The translations under genes and the position numbers were made by a program. From the NCBI GenBank assembly GCA_027559495.1, contig JAMXSV010000004.1, forward strand, positions 1,539,001 to 1,603,000: a stretch of 64,000 bases of DNA. Reading direction: 5' to 3'. This document shows positions 1-12,607 of this stretch, in pieces (the first letter of the stretch is position 1; each line of letters begins with the position of its first letter). Source of the stretch: Aurifilum marmelostoma (lineage: Eukaryota; Ascomycota; Sordariomycetes; Diaporthales; Cryphonectriaceae). Under the pieces are notes generated by a model that did not search any database, was not told where the DNA came from, and worked only from the letters and a program-made list of their open reading frames with translations.

Positions 1-1
1 G

Positions 2-148
2 CGCGACAGGAAGATCTGGGTTGACGTCTCCCTCGAGACGGTGGACGGGAAGGAGTGCGTGGGCGGGAGGGCGCTGTTTGTCATTCCTCGTGGGGGCAAG
101 GCGTTGAGGCCTGGCGCGGTGACGCTTCCTCCTCCGTCTTCTGTGTAA
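2..148 (+). CDS. Thioesterase-like protein, C-terminal end only
   Basis: Only the last 48 codons are inside the window; the 5' part lies to the left. The visible peptide has the beta-strand pattern of a hotdog-fold acyl-CoA thioesterase tail: IWVDVSLET, then a short turn with GKECVGGRALFVIP, then a Pro/Ser-rich end before TAA. The segment resembles the final strands of PaaI/4HBT-type fungal thioesterases, where VNGKECVxGxALFV is a common ending. The assignment rests on this short stretch alone, so the active-site residues cannot be seen. The reading frame is open from the window edge. It runs toward the CRY-DASH gene, with convergent 3' ends about 0.9 kb apart. Confidence 0.5.
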   Translation, partial: RDRKIWVDVSLETVDGKECVGGRALFVIPRGGKALRPGAVTLPPPSSV

Positions 149-1025
149 AAGGACGAAGGCGGAGGAAGAGAAGGGATCTGTCTCATCGTACAACGGGGTG
201 TTAAGAGGGTGCCGGCGTTGGAGTATCTGCATTGCTTCACAACTGGAATGTTTGTCTGTATAGTGTATATTGTGATTGCAAGGCTGCTGCAGGTCATTTC
301 GGGATAGACTTGCTGCCCGTCTTCACTAGAGTTATATTTAGAGAGATCGTCCTCGTGAGACTTAAAGTTTAGAGAAGTATCATAGACAATATATAGTGTA
401 CAAGATTTATCTTGGAACAAAGCCAGGACCACAATGGTAGGAGCCTGGAGAAAGAAGGGGGGGGGGGCTCGACGGCGAGCATCCGCATCGACTTTAGACA
501 CTCGATCGGGCATCAACTTCAACGAGAAACGTTGTTGGGGGAAAAATGATCATAGCATTGATCCATTACAGGTTTTAAAGCAACCGTTTTGTATGGGAGG
601 GGGCCTGTATCGTGCCAATCCTCCGATACTTATTTTTCATGAATATCATCGTCAGCCTCCGTCCACCCTCTAGATTATCAACCACCAGCTGGGGCCAAGA
701 AATGAACAACGATATGTACGTCCGAGCACATCCAAGACACGATGCAGGTGAGAAAATATGTACAGTCCAATTCTGCTATGCTGATGCATTCCTTTTTTAG
801 GCGGCATAACTCTATTGCCACGACAATCTTTACCGCCTACTCCGTCCGTCGAAACATGAAACGGTGGCGCTTGCACAAGATGAAAGCAAACAGTGAGCCG
901 GGAACCCAGAACAGGTACAAAGGACACAAGAGTGGTCCTCATTCTCAAGTGGTGTGTCGTGGATTATCGTTGTGAGAGGGAAAGTCGGGGTGAGATGCAG
1001 ACTGTTGAGAAGTTCTGCGATCTAA
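149..1025. other. Intergenic, between convergent genes
   Basis: This holds the 3' flanks of the thioesterase-like gene and the CRY-DASH gene. There is a G10 run near 460-470. Small open frames on both strands overlap each other and show no protein family, splice structure or coding bias. I see no gene. Confidence 0.6.
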
Positions 1026-3345
1026 TCAGGACGGCGGCGGCCCAGGAGTATATAGGTTCGGATAGATGATCGGATAGCCATTCTGCTCCGGAGGCAGCTG
1101 GTAGCCACCCCCTTGAATAGGCATACCCATCTGCATCTGAGGGCCAGCATAATATGCTTGCGGATGAGCGTATATCGCTCCTGGCCCTGCTCCTCCTCCT
1201 CCTCCTCCTCCTCCTCCTCCTCCATGACCACCCTGCTGGAAAACACCGCGGCCTCGCCCGCTGTGGAAACCTCGTCGAGGGCCCATGCCGAACCCACCAC
1301 CACGACCTCGGTACGACGAGCCCCTGTAGTCATTACCACCATCTGGGCTTCCAGAAGATGATATTCCCGGGCCACCACTGTTCGTATGTATGTGGCGACC
1401 GCCATTGTAACCTCGCCTCGCCCCCCGTCCTCGAACGAATGGGCGCTTGTTCGTCTTTGGCTTGCCGTCCACTATGAACTCGATCCGCTTCACAGGGTCG
1501 GTCACCATCACGTTGTCCGCCAGGCCAGCTTCTTCGAGGTGCTGTGGCGATGTGGTCGAGACCTGGAAGATGTTCTCGAGCTTCTGCAGCGGCTGGAGCT
1601 CCGGGAGCCAGGTCTTCACGTACTGGCCCTGCTTGTCGTAATCAAAAGCCTGCTTCACGGGATTGAATATGCGGGCTTCGCCCCTCGGATCGTTGCCCAC
1701 GCCAGCGACGTACTGCCAGTTGGCCCAGTTCGAGGACACGTCGTAGTCGATCAACAACATCTCGTACCACTCAGCCCCGAAGCGCCAGTCGATGCCCAGG
1801 TGCTTGGCCAGAAAGCTGGCCACATTCTGCCGCGCCCGGTTCGAGGTGTATCCTGTGTGCAGCAGTTCCCGCTGTGAGGCATCAATCAGCCCCATGCCTG
1901 TGGTTCCGTTGTTGAAACGCCTGATGAGCTCGGCCACCTCCTCTGGGTTGGGTTTCTGGTCTGCCGACGCATCTTCACTGAGGGGCGTCTTCCACTTCGC
2001 CTTCTTTGTCTCGGCGGCGTTGTCAAAGCCGTATCTGTCTCTATCGTGGCCGCGGAACCCGTCAACGCTGAAGAGCCTGTGGCAAAACTTGATCGTGCAC
2101 AGGCGCATGTAGTCCCTCCACAGGAGCTCGAAACGGACGGCAGCGGTTCCTTCATTCTCGCCCTCCTTGAACCCCTTGGCGTGCTCGTACTCTGAATCGG
2201 TGCCGTCCTCGTATTTGAGCAGCTCATGGTGGACCTGTCGGGCGGTGACGCAGCCCTGGGCGAGAAACGCAGACAGCTTGGTGCTGAACGCGGGGCCAAG
2301 CAGGCCGTTTCTGGTTTCCTTATAACTGAACATTAGGCCCTCCTTGATCAGGTGGCGCAGCCTCTCGTGCGCCGAGGACTCCCCGCCCGAGAACGGGTGT
2401 GCTGATTCTGCGCCCTCTGGGAATCTGGGCATGTCTGACAAGAAATCCCGAACCGGGGCCAAGAGGACATCTTCCAGGTCGCCATATTCTGTCGGTATCG
2501 TGAAGGGAGGTTGTTGTGGGGGTATGCAGGATGCTTCTGGAAGGGGTGGGAGCTCGTCCTTGTCAGGATGCGGAAGGACAGCGCGCGGTCGGGTCCTCAA
2601 GGGTTCGATCGACTTTCTGTAGGTGGTGAACACATCGGGGATCTCTTTGATGGGCGTCGCAACATCTCGGCTAGACCAATGGGTTAGTTGATGGTGTAAG
2701 TTACTTTTGTGCGCTCCCTCCACCCTTCCCTTCTCCCCCCCCCCCCCCTCCCCCGGGGACTCTCCCAGAAATACTTGAAAGCAAGGTTTTTTTTTTTTTT
2801 TTTTTTTTTTAATGTGGCAATTGGTGCAGCACTTACTCGTCCACATAGTATTTCTCGTCCGCCCATAGCTTAAACGCAGCGTCCTGCTTCTTGCAGACGG
2901 CAGAGACAGCCTTCTGCATCCTGATCTCCTCGACGCCTTCCTCGCTGGTCATCCAGACGGCCCCAACCTTCTCCTGCTTTTGCGAAAACCCCGTGATCAG
3001 GTCTGCCACCACATCCTCGGGATTTCCGACCCGGAGCACGAGGCCGGATCCGACCGACTCCAGCTTCTGCTTCAGATCCCAGACGGACTGGGCAATGAAC
3101 TTGGCCCGGTGGGGACCAGTCCTCCATACCTTGCACACCGTGCTCCTGGCCTCGGGATAGGGAGAGGTGCCGGCCCCGTCCCTGATGAAGCCCGAGATCT
3201 CGATCTGCTGCGCGGGAAAGACATAGACAGGGAGCAGGTGGGTGAAGCCGTGATCTCCCCGAGAAGCAAGATGATGGAAGACGGGGTTGTCAGACAGTCG
3301 AAGGTCGTGGCGCAGCACATAGATCAGGATGTTGGACCTGACCAT
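1026..3345 (-). CDS. cry-DASH: CRY-DASH cryptochrome/photolyase
   Basis: Two exons on the minus strand: 3345-2837 and 2670-1026. The intron is 2836-2671, with donor GTAAGT, branch CTAAC and acceptor TAG. The product is 717 residues. The N-terminal photolyase domain starts with ILIYVLRHDLRLSDNP. The FAD-binding half follows: TKLSAFLAQG near residue 300, WRDYM near 354, and the strongly conserved block from TGMGLIDASQ to NWQYVAGVGNDPRG (about 427-500). CRY-DASH proteins bind FAD and a folate antenna; they repair cyclobutane dimers in single-stranded or looped DNA and in fungi also tune light responses. The C-terminal ~130 residues are a Gly/Arg extension with RGRG and RGG motifs and an 11-Gly tract, as in other filamentous-fungal CRY-DASH, probably RNA/DNA-binding. 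The intron contains C14 and T24 runs on the plus strand. Confidence 0.93.
2735..2810. repeat. Homopolymers within CRY-DASH intron
   Basis: The plus strand shows C14 at 2735-2748 and T24 at 2787-2810. Both lie inside the only intron of the CRY-DASH gene, whose transcript therefore carries A24 followed by G14. Confidence 0.9.
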
Positions 3346-4549
3346 GGTGGATGACTAGATGACGGAGCGTGCTCGCTCTGTCTCCCCCTCCCTGCGTTGA
3401 ACCCGGAAACGAAAGGCAAAGACAGACAGCTCGCAAAGGGATAACTATCTTCAGACGCAAATTAGCGCCAAGTCAAAATTGACGATGGGCCCTTTTTTCT
3501 GTCTCTTTCCAATCTTCCTTCTTTTCTTCTTTTTTTTTTTTCTCGTGTTGTGTGGCCCCTTGATATGGATCCTTTTTTGATTTCCCGCTGTCTCTCTCTC
3601 GCACTTCTCTCGCTTTCTCCCTCGTGCACGCAACTCAGTGTGTGCTCCTAGAAGAGACTTGAGAATTTTCAAAAACGCAGGATCGGAACGGGAGTCTTAG
3701 AGTACTGGCTCGCGCGGCATGGGAAACAGTCCAACAGGTGAAACTCGTGATCGATTGTTGATCCAGGGACGAGGGAGACGAGGAGCTCGAAAATTGGAGA
3801 GTCGGTCAAGAGAGGCAGGCAGTTGTAGTCTCGAGTGGACAAGTGCATGTGTCATAGACTCTGGAGAGCACTTAGGCCAACCGGGATGTAGCAATTCAGG
3901 GCCAAGGACCCAGGCCCTAGGTTCGTCCCTCCAAGCGCAAGCAAGCGTCTTATGATATGAGAGGATATAATCCCATCAATGCGAGGCCGGCGTGCCCGGC
4001 TTTTCTGTTGGGGTAAAATTTGGGACAAGAAACGGCCTCCGACCCGCGCAGTCCTATCGTCTGGAATGGAGGGAAGAGGACAGGACAATGGGGGAGAGGA
4101 AAAAAAAATAATTGTCTCTTATAAAAGGAAGGGGGGGACGCGGCTGACTGAGCAAAATGTTTGGAGGACACGCGATATCGTGTAAGCAAGGATTTGAGCT
4201 GTGGGAGGTTTGTGTGGGTAAAAAGTGTGGATGTAATTGTGGATGTGTTTGTGTGTGTGTGCGTGTATATGAGAACAAAGGTGGGGTGGGAGTGATGTAG
4301 CAGTCAATATTACCTCGACTGAGGCCAGCTTGATGTGGAAGGAAGAAGGCAGATATGAGAAGGAGGGAGAGGAGGTGGAGGAGAGGGGGGGGGGGGGAGG
4401 GCACAAGGCCAAAGTGGAAAGTGTGTCGTCCCGGGCTGCTTGCCTGGTAAGCTGTGAATTGTTGGAGGATACAGTACTACTGAGTTACAGAATACTACCA
4501 TTGTCCAGCAGTATGTCATGCTAGTTTATGCTATGCTGGGGCGATCCAT

Positions 4550-4570
4550 CCCCCCCCCCCCCCCCCCCCC
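4550..4570. repeat. Poly-C tract (C21)
   Basis: An uninterrupted run of 21 C on the plus strand in non-coding DNA. Its exact length is uncertain, as for any long homopolymer in an assembly. Confidence 0.9.
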
Positions 4571-5944
4571 TCCTCTCCCCCAGTGGCCCCGTCCCCTCCT
4601 GAGCAGAGGGCGCTGCAGCACCCCGACCCTTTGGGAAGAGTCGATGGAGTCAAGGTTTGGAAAGGGGTTTAGTCAGATCAGGTATGCTGGGAAATAGTCG
4701 ATGGGGTGGACCCTGAGGTGTGGCAAATAGTTATGACGGACCATGGGCGCTTGACCAGGAGGAGGCATGGGAGGGTACACTCTGTCGCGCGCGCGCCGCC
4801 ATCTTGGACCAAACATTGTCACCACTGCTTCAGCGTTTCCTGATGGCTGTCTGGCTGTAACCTACCGCACATTTGATTACACAGTATATAATCTGTTCCT
4901 TGGCAGCAACAGCCTGCACAGATACCTAGACCATCCATGCATGTATGCCCAACTCTTTGTTCAGCTGCAGCCTGAAAGAGACGAGGAGGTAGGCGGTGAT
5001 GACGAGATTGAAAATTACTACGGGAAAAAACCATGGTAGTACGAGATGTGGTACCGATTGCCAACCAGACTCGAGACGGCAAGGTTGCTGAACAGGAGCC
5101 ACGATCAGCACCAAAAAGAGGGGATGGGGACATGATTACTATCCAAGTAGTACAATCACTGGAGATCGGGACCAGATGGGCAGGTGTTTGTGGTCCGTGT
5201 CAGCCACGAGGCTGTGATGCTGTCATGAGAGCTTCACAGGGAGATGCACGATGACAAGCAGTGAGCGAGCGGATCGTGGGGAACGAGGCTTGACTTGACC
5301 GTAATAAAATGATCTTGGGAAGGGAAGACGAGGAGAAAAGAATAAAGTTGATTGTACGACGATGGCGTCTCCTTTGACCCGAAGTGGCTGGACAGGGTGA
5401 GAAGAGAGGGTGATGAAGAAAAGAGGGCGGGGAGGAGGAGGAGGAGGAGGAGAGGCGCATGCAGTGGTTTGACCGTCCAACAACAAACCCCCAAAAAGTT
5501 TAAAAAAAAAATCATTGGGCGATGAGGCAAGGGAAGGCAAAGAGGGATGATGGAGCATCGTGTCCTTGTCGATCCCTTGGTCAGCAGTGTGTTCCGCTGC
5601 GACTCTCCCGATGCCAAGTCTACATGGGGCGTCCTGAGGATCGAGATAACATCCGCTAAAAGCCCTCCTGCTGTGTGGAGGCTGCGGGATGTCCCACCTG
5701 GGTTCATGCAGGGCCCCATGTCCCGTACCACCACTACCCAGTACTAGCCTGGCTGACATGGCCATCGACCTGGACAGCCTGTGAAATCTGACAACTGACA
5801 TCAGTCCTCCACACAGCCCAGCAGGCCCCGATCGTATTATGTCGGCGGCGGCGTAGGCCTTTCACAGCTGCCCCTGGAGAACTTGACCACCGGGGAAGGG
5901 AAAAAAAAAAAAAAAGGAGAGAGAGGACAAAAGAAAAAGGAAAG

Positions 5945-5964
5945 AAAAAAAAAAAAAAAAAAAA
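5945..5964. repeat. Poly-A tract (A20)
   Basis: An uninterrupted A20 run in an A/G-rich stretch (5895-5975), within the gene-free region. Confidence 0.9.
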
Positions 5965-8900
5965 GAGAAGCCGCCTCATCTTCTTATTCTTTCATCAGAA
6001 CATGCGTAATTGGAGGACAGACTGGTGTCCTGCATGGTCTATTACATCAGTACTACCACTGTGCTAACTACTTACCTTCCCACTTCTCACGCTTCTGACG
6101 GCGTCTCTGGTGTGCATCCACCCGCTGCCCTGTCCCTCGATCCATCTGCTAGATGACCTAAGACACACTGTTTTCTGTCCCTCTGATGTCTGGTATGATC
6201 CTCTGCTCACTGGGGTCTAGGCCCTGATTATCTCAAGAAGGCAAAAGGAAATCTCTCCAAGAACCCCTGTTACACGTGCAGCTTTGACAGCCCCCGACTA
6301 CACCCGTGTACTGTGATATATCAGATTTTCCACAATCCATGTCCTTTGGCCTTCTGGGGGTCCCCCTCTTAGACATCTCGATACTACCCTCTAATATATT
6401 CCAACGCCTTTCCCAGTCAGCGAGTCCCTGTATCTCTGTTTTTTTTTTTTTTTTTTGTTTTTTTTATCTCTTTTCGAGGCTGCATTAGGGCCCTGAGCAA
6501 TGGTACGCTGATGGGCTGCCGGATTCCGAAGGCGTCAGCCTGGCCAGCCACGAGGTCATACCCTTACACGGCAGTAACTACGTCACAGGGCTGTGGGATG
6601 GGATGCTGATGAGCGATGCGTTTTCAACCCGACGCCCACAATCCCGCGTATTGTGATTTCATACCGATACGCACTTTCTCTCTCTCTCTCTCTCTCCCCC
6701 TCTTTCCACGTCAGCCGCCTCCGCCAAATAATGCGTCTCGTTTTCGTGGTGCCGTGACACAACTATGATATTCATGCGTCAGGCTCCAAGTTCATCCTCC
6801 GGGGGAATGGCTACCGAGAAGAGTCTACGGGAGACACTATGATCACAGAGTCTGTCACAAGGTCATACAGTTACTATAGATTATTACATCGTATAGAAAC
6901 ATTTTTTTTTTTCTTTCGCGCAAAATACGACACTCCACCTCACACATGATGCCGCCTATGTCATCTGCTAGTCTGGCGGCAGGGTCAGAACTCTAACTCA
7001 CCTGTGTCCGGTGAACCGGGTTATTGAGAACACGGTCGGTCGCCCGGGCGAGAAACATTATCAACGTATGGAGAGCGGGAGAAGAAGCAAATTTCACACA
7101 CTGAAAATAAGACAGGCGTCAGGCTAAGATGGTGCCGAACCCCAAGGTCGCTCCTCCAGCTTCACTACTCCGTATCTCGAGTACTTACTCTACTACATCA
7201 TAACCTCGGCCTCCATGCACACCACCCCCACAATTCAAGGTTGCTTGGCAGGGTCCGATTTCCAAGGTTCCGGTCTAATGGTCCCTCCCAGGTAATAGAT
7301 CATGGGATGGTCCACAGGCTTTGCTTTTTTCCAACGGGCGCAGCCCGGACAATCAGTAATGACCATCACAGCTCGTACTCGGGTCATCCGATGGACAGAA
7401 TTGTGCTTCATTCCCATCCACTTTGGGGCTGATCTCATCACGCCGTGTCTTGATTCCCAGCAAGGTTCCCAAGGCTTATGACTCTCTCGCTCTTTGCAGT
7501 GAGAAAAGCACCGCGAATCCTCCCACCCCCCCCCCCCCCCGGTCCTGGACGCGCAGATTTATTACTAGCGCTCACTGTCTGTTCCGCGATGATCCACTCC
7601 CTTCGGATTTTCCGTCTCGTAGCGTAATTGGCCCCTCTCTCACTGCACACACGCACGCCTGAGTACCAAACTGGAACCACGATGCAGATAAAGACTCAGG
7701 CCACGCATTGTATCGGGGAGAGAAGAAAAAACGATGATGAGGCAGGAGTATCTCTCACCTTCCACCCATTTCGGCCTGTCTGATCACGTCGAGTATAAGG
7801 GCAACCTGACAGAACGCTTTGCCATGGGAAGACTAGGCCTGCTTGTCCCAGCTACTCTCACCGAAATCACCGCCAAATTGGACCAGCATCTCCGGTATTG
7901 AACCTCAATTCTCTCTGTCCCCCTGTCTTCCCTCATTTCCGTTCCTTCTTGTCGGGCCCCCTCCCCTCCATTCTCTGTGACCCTCCTGTCTCCTGTTGGT
8001 CCAGTTATCGCGCGCATCTGCACGGAGAAGACCGATGCTGGCTGGAGACAACACAAAATCGATGGCAAAATATGAAGGCATCCTAGAAAAGATGAATCTG
8101 CACAGAAGCGCTCGTTGTTGAATAGAAACGAATGGAATTTCCTAGCTCCCAAAATCTTCCAAAATGAACAACGGACCATATTCTTGCAGCAATATGCGAA
8201 AGGCGCTTGAGAAAGGTTCGTTCAGAAGAAGCCCTGGAGGGGCGACTTGGGAAGAAGGGGCCCGGGCGACCAAGCGTGTAACTCTTTGTGAACACTGAGA
8301 TTGAAAGTTATCAACACAGTAGGGCTCTGATCTCGTGTTTTGGGCGGGAAAATTGTAAGCTGCTTATGTGGTTAGTATAGATAGCTTGAGCCCCAGGGTC
8401 GGCAGCCATTTCGTCCCAGCCCCCGCCCCCCCCCCTTTGGGATTCTCAACTGCGTCTTCCCCTGCATCATCCAATCTAATGACAGAGGATAGTCAAGCAC
8501 TTTTGTTGTGTCGACTATCCTGCTCGTTGCTGCCCCGCAAAACGTCAGTGAATGTCTCCTGCTGGCGGATATCGCTACAGTTGAGCTAGACATAAACAGT
8601 CTGATCGCAAACCAATCACAGCCAGCACATCGAGCTTGTCAATGCTCACTGAAAATTCGCCCCAATACCGACAATGATCTGGCTTCAGCTTTTCTTACAC
8701 TTACATTGCACCATTCACTTGCGGGTTGTTATATTTGACATAGATGATATTGTACGTCTGTTACATAATGTCAGCCGTAGTGGTCTAGTTACCCTATGCG
8801 CCCACATTCACGTCTGATCCAGTGCGACTAGTCTTCTGGTAGGACCCGTCCAAACCCGTGGGAAGTTGTCGATGAGACTATGAACTCAGTCCCCCTAGTC

Positions 8901-10862
8901 CGCATGAGAGTGGCTGCTAGAATCGCCGTCCTGCGGGGCGTCAGCTTGCAATACAACATTCGGACCGAATAGTTGAGATGGACGTTCGTCTTATATATTC
9001 GGCCCTTCGCCCGTGGCTTGACATGAGGCAAGGCCATGCTCGCCAGTCAGCAGCGAGCGGTTCAACCGGCTGGACAGTGCTCAAGGCGAACTCGCTATCT
9101 TCAGGCCGAACCAGTCGATACTGGAGCCAAACCACGATAGGTGTTTTCAAGCTCATCTCTTGTCAGCTACAGAGAGATCCTTGCAGGGCCTCTAGGCAGA
9201 GAGTTGTCCTCGCGAGCCTGCGTGATGGCCAGCATCGTGGTTGGTAGGTCTTCATAATGCATTTGTATGGTGCTAGCGGTGTCTCCCATGTTCTTTCGCT
9301 GCCTCGTAGTCTTCGTTGTGGTCCGGCTACACTAGGCATTCGTGCCCCTTGCTGAGATATATGGCAGCTCGACTCCTTGTTCCACAATGCGTCAGTCGTC
9401 AACATTCACACTTAATCAATGCCAAATGAAAGATGAGAATATCACCCTATTGCCAAACATTTCTTCCTTGATGAGCCCCAAGTACGGTTCATTCTGTGGC
9501 GACACTTACTTTTGCTGGGACCGCCACATGTCGAGCCTGCGGCTTGCTAGAGGACAACCAATGTCAGCTGAGATGGAACAGATGGAGAGCCCATACAGGC
9601 AGCAGTTTTAATATCTAGCAGACAACTGTTAGCGAGGGGAATTCCAACAACTGAGGCTCTTGCCCCTGAGGAGGCCAGAAGTGCGAAAGACAAAGAGCTC
9701 TGCTTGCCCTTGCTCTTTATAGCACTGCACGATCCGGGTCCAGCCCAGACCCTGCTCAAGATCCTCAGGAGACGTAAAGACTCCCTTGACAATCGTACCT
9801 CCCTTCCTGTCTGTACTTTGAGCCTTTTCCCGGCATCTGCAACAGGCATTCGTGGTGCATGATGTCCGGGTCCCAAGGAAATATATCCAGTTGACATCAC
9901 AGCGTCCCGCGCTTCCGAGAAGTCAGGTACATTAATCACCGTAACACAATTACGACAATCACCGTGTAGGGTTCGGATTCATGGGACCATTGTGGCTATG
10001 TAGCCAGCGGACCCGTGTTGCTCATGCATTTCAAGAGAGCGCGTGCTTTTATTGCAGATTGGAAGTTCAAGTACTGAGGTCTAGTTTCAAGAGAGACTCG
10101 TTGACAAGAATCGTTCGACTAGTTTAAACCCGGGATTGCACCAGAGAACTGGCCAACAGCTGCTGCTGCTGCTCCTCGACGAAAAGACTCCATTAGCCCC
10201 CGACGGATCGTAGCATTGGTGCCACCAGGATTAACATCCACCGTCATGATGGTGCTTTACGTCCTAATGAACATGCGTAAGATGCGGGGTATCAGCGCGA
10301 GGACCCAGAGAAAGGTGCCTCACTTTCCACCAATTCGGAGGCTGGCCCCTCTGCAACTGCATGGGTGATGCAGATCAGCATACAGCACTGCTGGCAGTTG
10401 CTCCTCGGGCTGGACATCGGACCCCCTGCGAGGACAGTGCATGGTCGCAGTAAGGAAAGCAGAGACCAATATCGCTCGGGCCGAAGTAGTAACGCTGGTA
10501 GATGGCATATTACCGTATCGTCCTTTCAGGCAATAATGTGACCCGAGGGTGCATAACATGCTGCATGATCTCATTCTGCTGCGAACATCTCCGCTCCCAA
10601 TTTTTTGCTATCGGCCCCTCTTTTGCTGTCTGCTGTATGGCAGGCGATGGCGAAATAACACAGCGATATCTCGACAAGTGGGCAATGCGGGTCCTGGAAA
10701 TAGGATCTGACCATGTCTTCGGCGCGTTACTTAAAGAACGGCCATCTTGAGGCCATCTTCACGACAAACCCCACGAGCCCTTCAGACGTGTTCCTGCGGT
10801 TGTTGGTACTCGAATCGACTGAACAGACCGTCTGTAATATTTGAGATCACCTTTGTTTCAAG

Positions 10863-12607
10863 ATGAGGATATCCAACACTATACTTTTTGCTCTACCGTT
10901 CGCAGCAGCCCAAACATGGGGCAAGTCGTGCATTATTCCCGCAAGTGGAAACGGCACCGACGACGCCCCGGCCATCCGACAGGCTTTCCAGGAATGCAGT
11001 ACGAATAGCCGCATCGTCTTTCAAGAGAACAGCACCTACGACATACAGACCGTATTGCAGCTTCACAACCTCAGTAATGTCCAGGTGGACATGAAAGGCA
11101 CCCTCCTTGTACGTGTTGGTTGACCCCCCTTTGCTTCCGCTCGCGGGCTTGGTCATGACCTCTTAACAAAATTGTTGTAGTTCTCTACCGACGTTCGATA
11201 CTGGATACAGCATGGCTCGCACTATTATTTCCAGAATATATCCAATGCCATGGAGTTCTCGGGTGAAAACATCACCATCGACGGCCATGACACCGGCATC
11301 ATCAATGGCCAGGGACAAGTGTGGTATGACCTGGCCCTAGGTATAGGCGGGCTTTTCGGACGCCCTATTCCATTTTGTCTTCGAAACGTGACGAATGCTG
11401 TGGCCAAAAATTTCAAGATCCTCCAGTCTGGAAAATGGTGAGTGTGTGGTCAGGCTCTAGGATACTGGACGCCAAGGTGGTGTAGCGTGTAGCCGGGCAC
11501 TGCTGAGATGGGATCATGACAGGAACTTTGTGATGGTAGAGTCAAGGAACATCTTGGTGGACAATATCTATCTCTCCAGCACATCGGATGATTACCAAGT
11601 GAGTATTCAGGTCCATGAACGTATCATTCGATGCCAGCCTATAATTGCAGGGTACTGACCGGGTGTAGGCAAATCCTGGGAATCTTGGGAATACGGATGG
11701 TTTCGATACTATCAACAGCAACAACATAACGATACAAGTAGGCTAATCTGCCTTGAGATATTGCTCGCCAATCCTGGCCACGAGTAGCTGACGGGATCAA
11801 AGAACAGTTACGTGAACAGCGGTGATGATTGTGTCAGTCTAAAGCCAGGTAAGCAATCAACTAATACGATCCAGCTTCGTTCGTCCGTCATGTGAGTAGC
11901 CTCGAGCTGATAAGATCTATAGGGTCGTCGAATGTGCTCATCAAGAATCTTACTTGCGTCAATACTGCTGGGATTGCCATCGGTAGTCTTGGACAGTACG
12001 AGGACGTTTTCGATGCGGTTGAGAATATCACGGCAGAGGACATTTCGGTAAGGACTCTGGCCCCAAATGCATCCGCATTGTTGTTTGTGGTTATGCTGAT
12101 CAATAGACTAGCTGATAGGAAGCCGCAACGGGGCCTATCTGAAGACATACATGGGCAAGGCGACGTACTACCCTCCACAGGGAGGAGGCAACGGGACAGG
12201 ATCTGTGAAGAACATCTGTAAGTTCAAGCTCTGCACATGTATTCTTGTTAGAACCGCGGGTGATACTGACAATACATTATTAAGTGTTCAAAAATTTCTA
12301 CATCGAAAACATCACCGCTGCCCCGGTGCTCCTTCAGCAGTGCAGCGCTTGGGTGGGCTGGGGAGTGCCATCATGTGCCGAGTATCCGGCAACCGGGTTT
12401 ACATTTGACAACATCACGTGGACCAACTTCACTGGCTGGATGAACGAGTCGGTGGGGACCACTACAGTGTCTCTAGCTTGTTCTCCTTACTCGAAGTGCT
12501 CGAATTTCCAGTGGGATAATATCAACGTGACACCGGCGAACGGCACAGCGACGGGAGAGTGCACGAACGTTGAGGGATACGATGACACTTGCAGCAAGTC
12601 AGCCTGA
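10863..12607 (+). CDS. Secreted GH28 family pectinase, divergent active site
   Basis: Eight exons: 10863-11108, 11181-11437, 11523-11598, 11669-11737, 11803-11848, 11923-12047, 12112-12217, 12285-12607. The product is 415 residues with a signal peptide (residues 1 to about 17, hydrophobic LFALPFAAAQT). GH28 enzymes are right-handed beta-helices that hydrolyse polygalacturonan or rhamnogalacturonan outside the cell. Visible family marks are GNTDGFD (D203), SGDDCVSLKPG (D224, D225) and AIGSLGQY. Two signature spots differ from classic polygalacturonases: the GHG histidine position reads TAGIA (Ala247), and the RIK position reads AYLK (Tyr282). The C-terminal half has several Cys and many N-glycosylation sequons. 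This points to an exo-acting or rhamnogalacturonase-like branch, or to a weak or inactive enzyme. The exon 7 acceptor (CTAG before 12112) was chosen because it keeps the frame and yields NGAYLKTYMG; it is the least certain border. Confidence 0.88.

Larger units (their letters stand above)
3346..10862. other. 7.5-kb region without a supportable gene
   Basis: The left end is the CRY-DASH promoter. The rest shows many short frames that clash on both strands and no recognisable family. Low-complexity tracts are frequent: C21 at 4550-4570, A20 at 5945-5964, T-rich 6440-6470, a (CT)n at about 6677-6696 and C14 near 7527. From about 8.3 to 10.8 kb base composition is even and frames stay short, as expected for decayed or regulatory DNA. 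A 55-codon frame at 7734-7901 looks mildly protein-like but has no partner exon I can find. The right end carries the GH28 promoter. A long non-coding RNA or an unrecognised orphan gene is not excluded. Confidence 0.5.

Noticed and set aside
5223..5801. Minus-strand frames of 192 and 166 codons
   Set aside because: Two overlapping frames are open together because of triplet runs; composition is Ser/Pro/Leu low complexity.
8300..10800. Transposon remnant
   Set aside because: No transposase or reverse-transcriptase motif and no terminal repeats were seen by eye; a repeat search would be needed.
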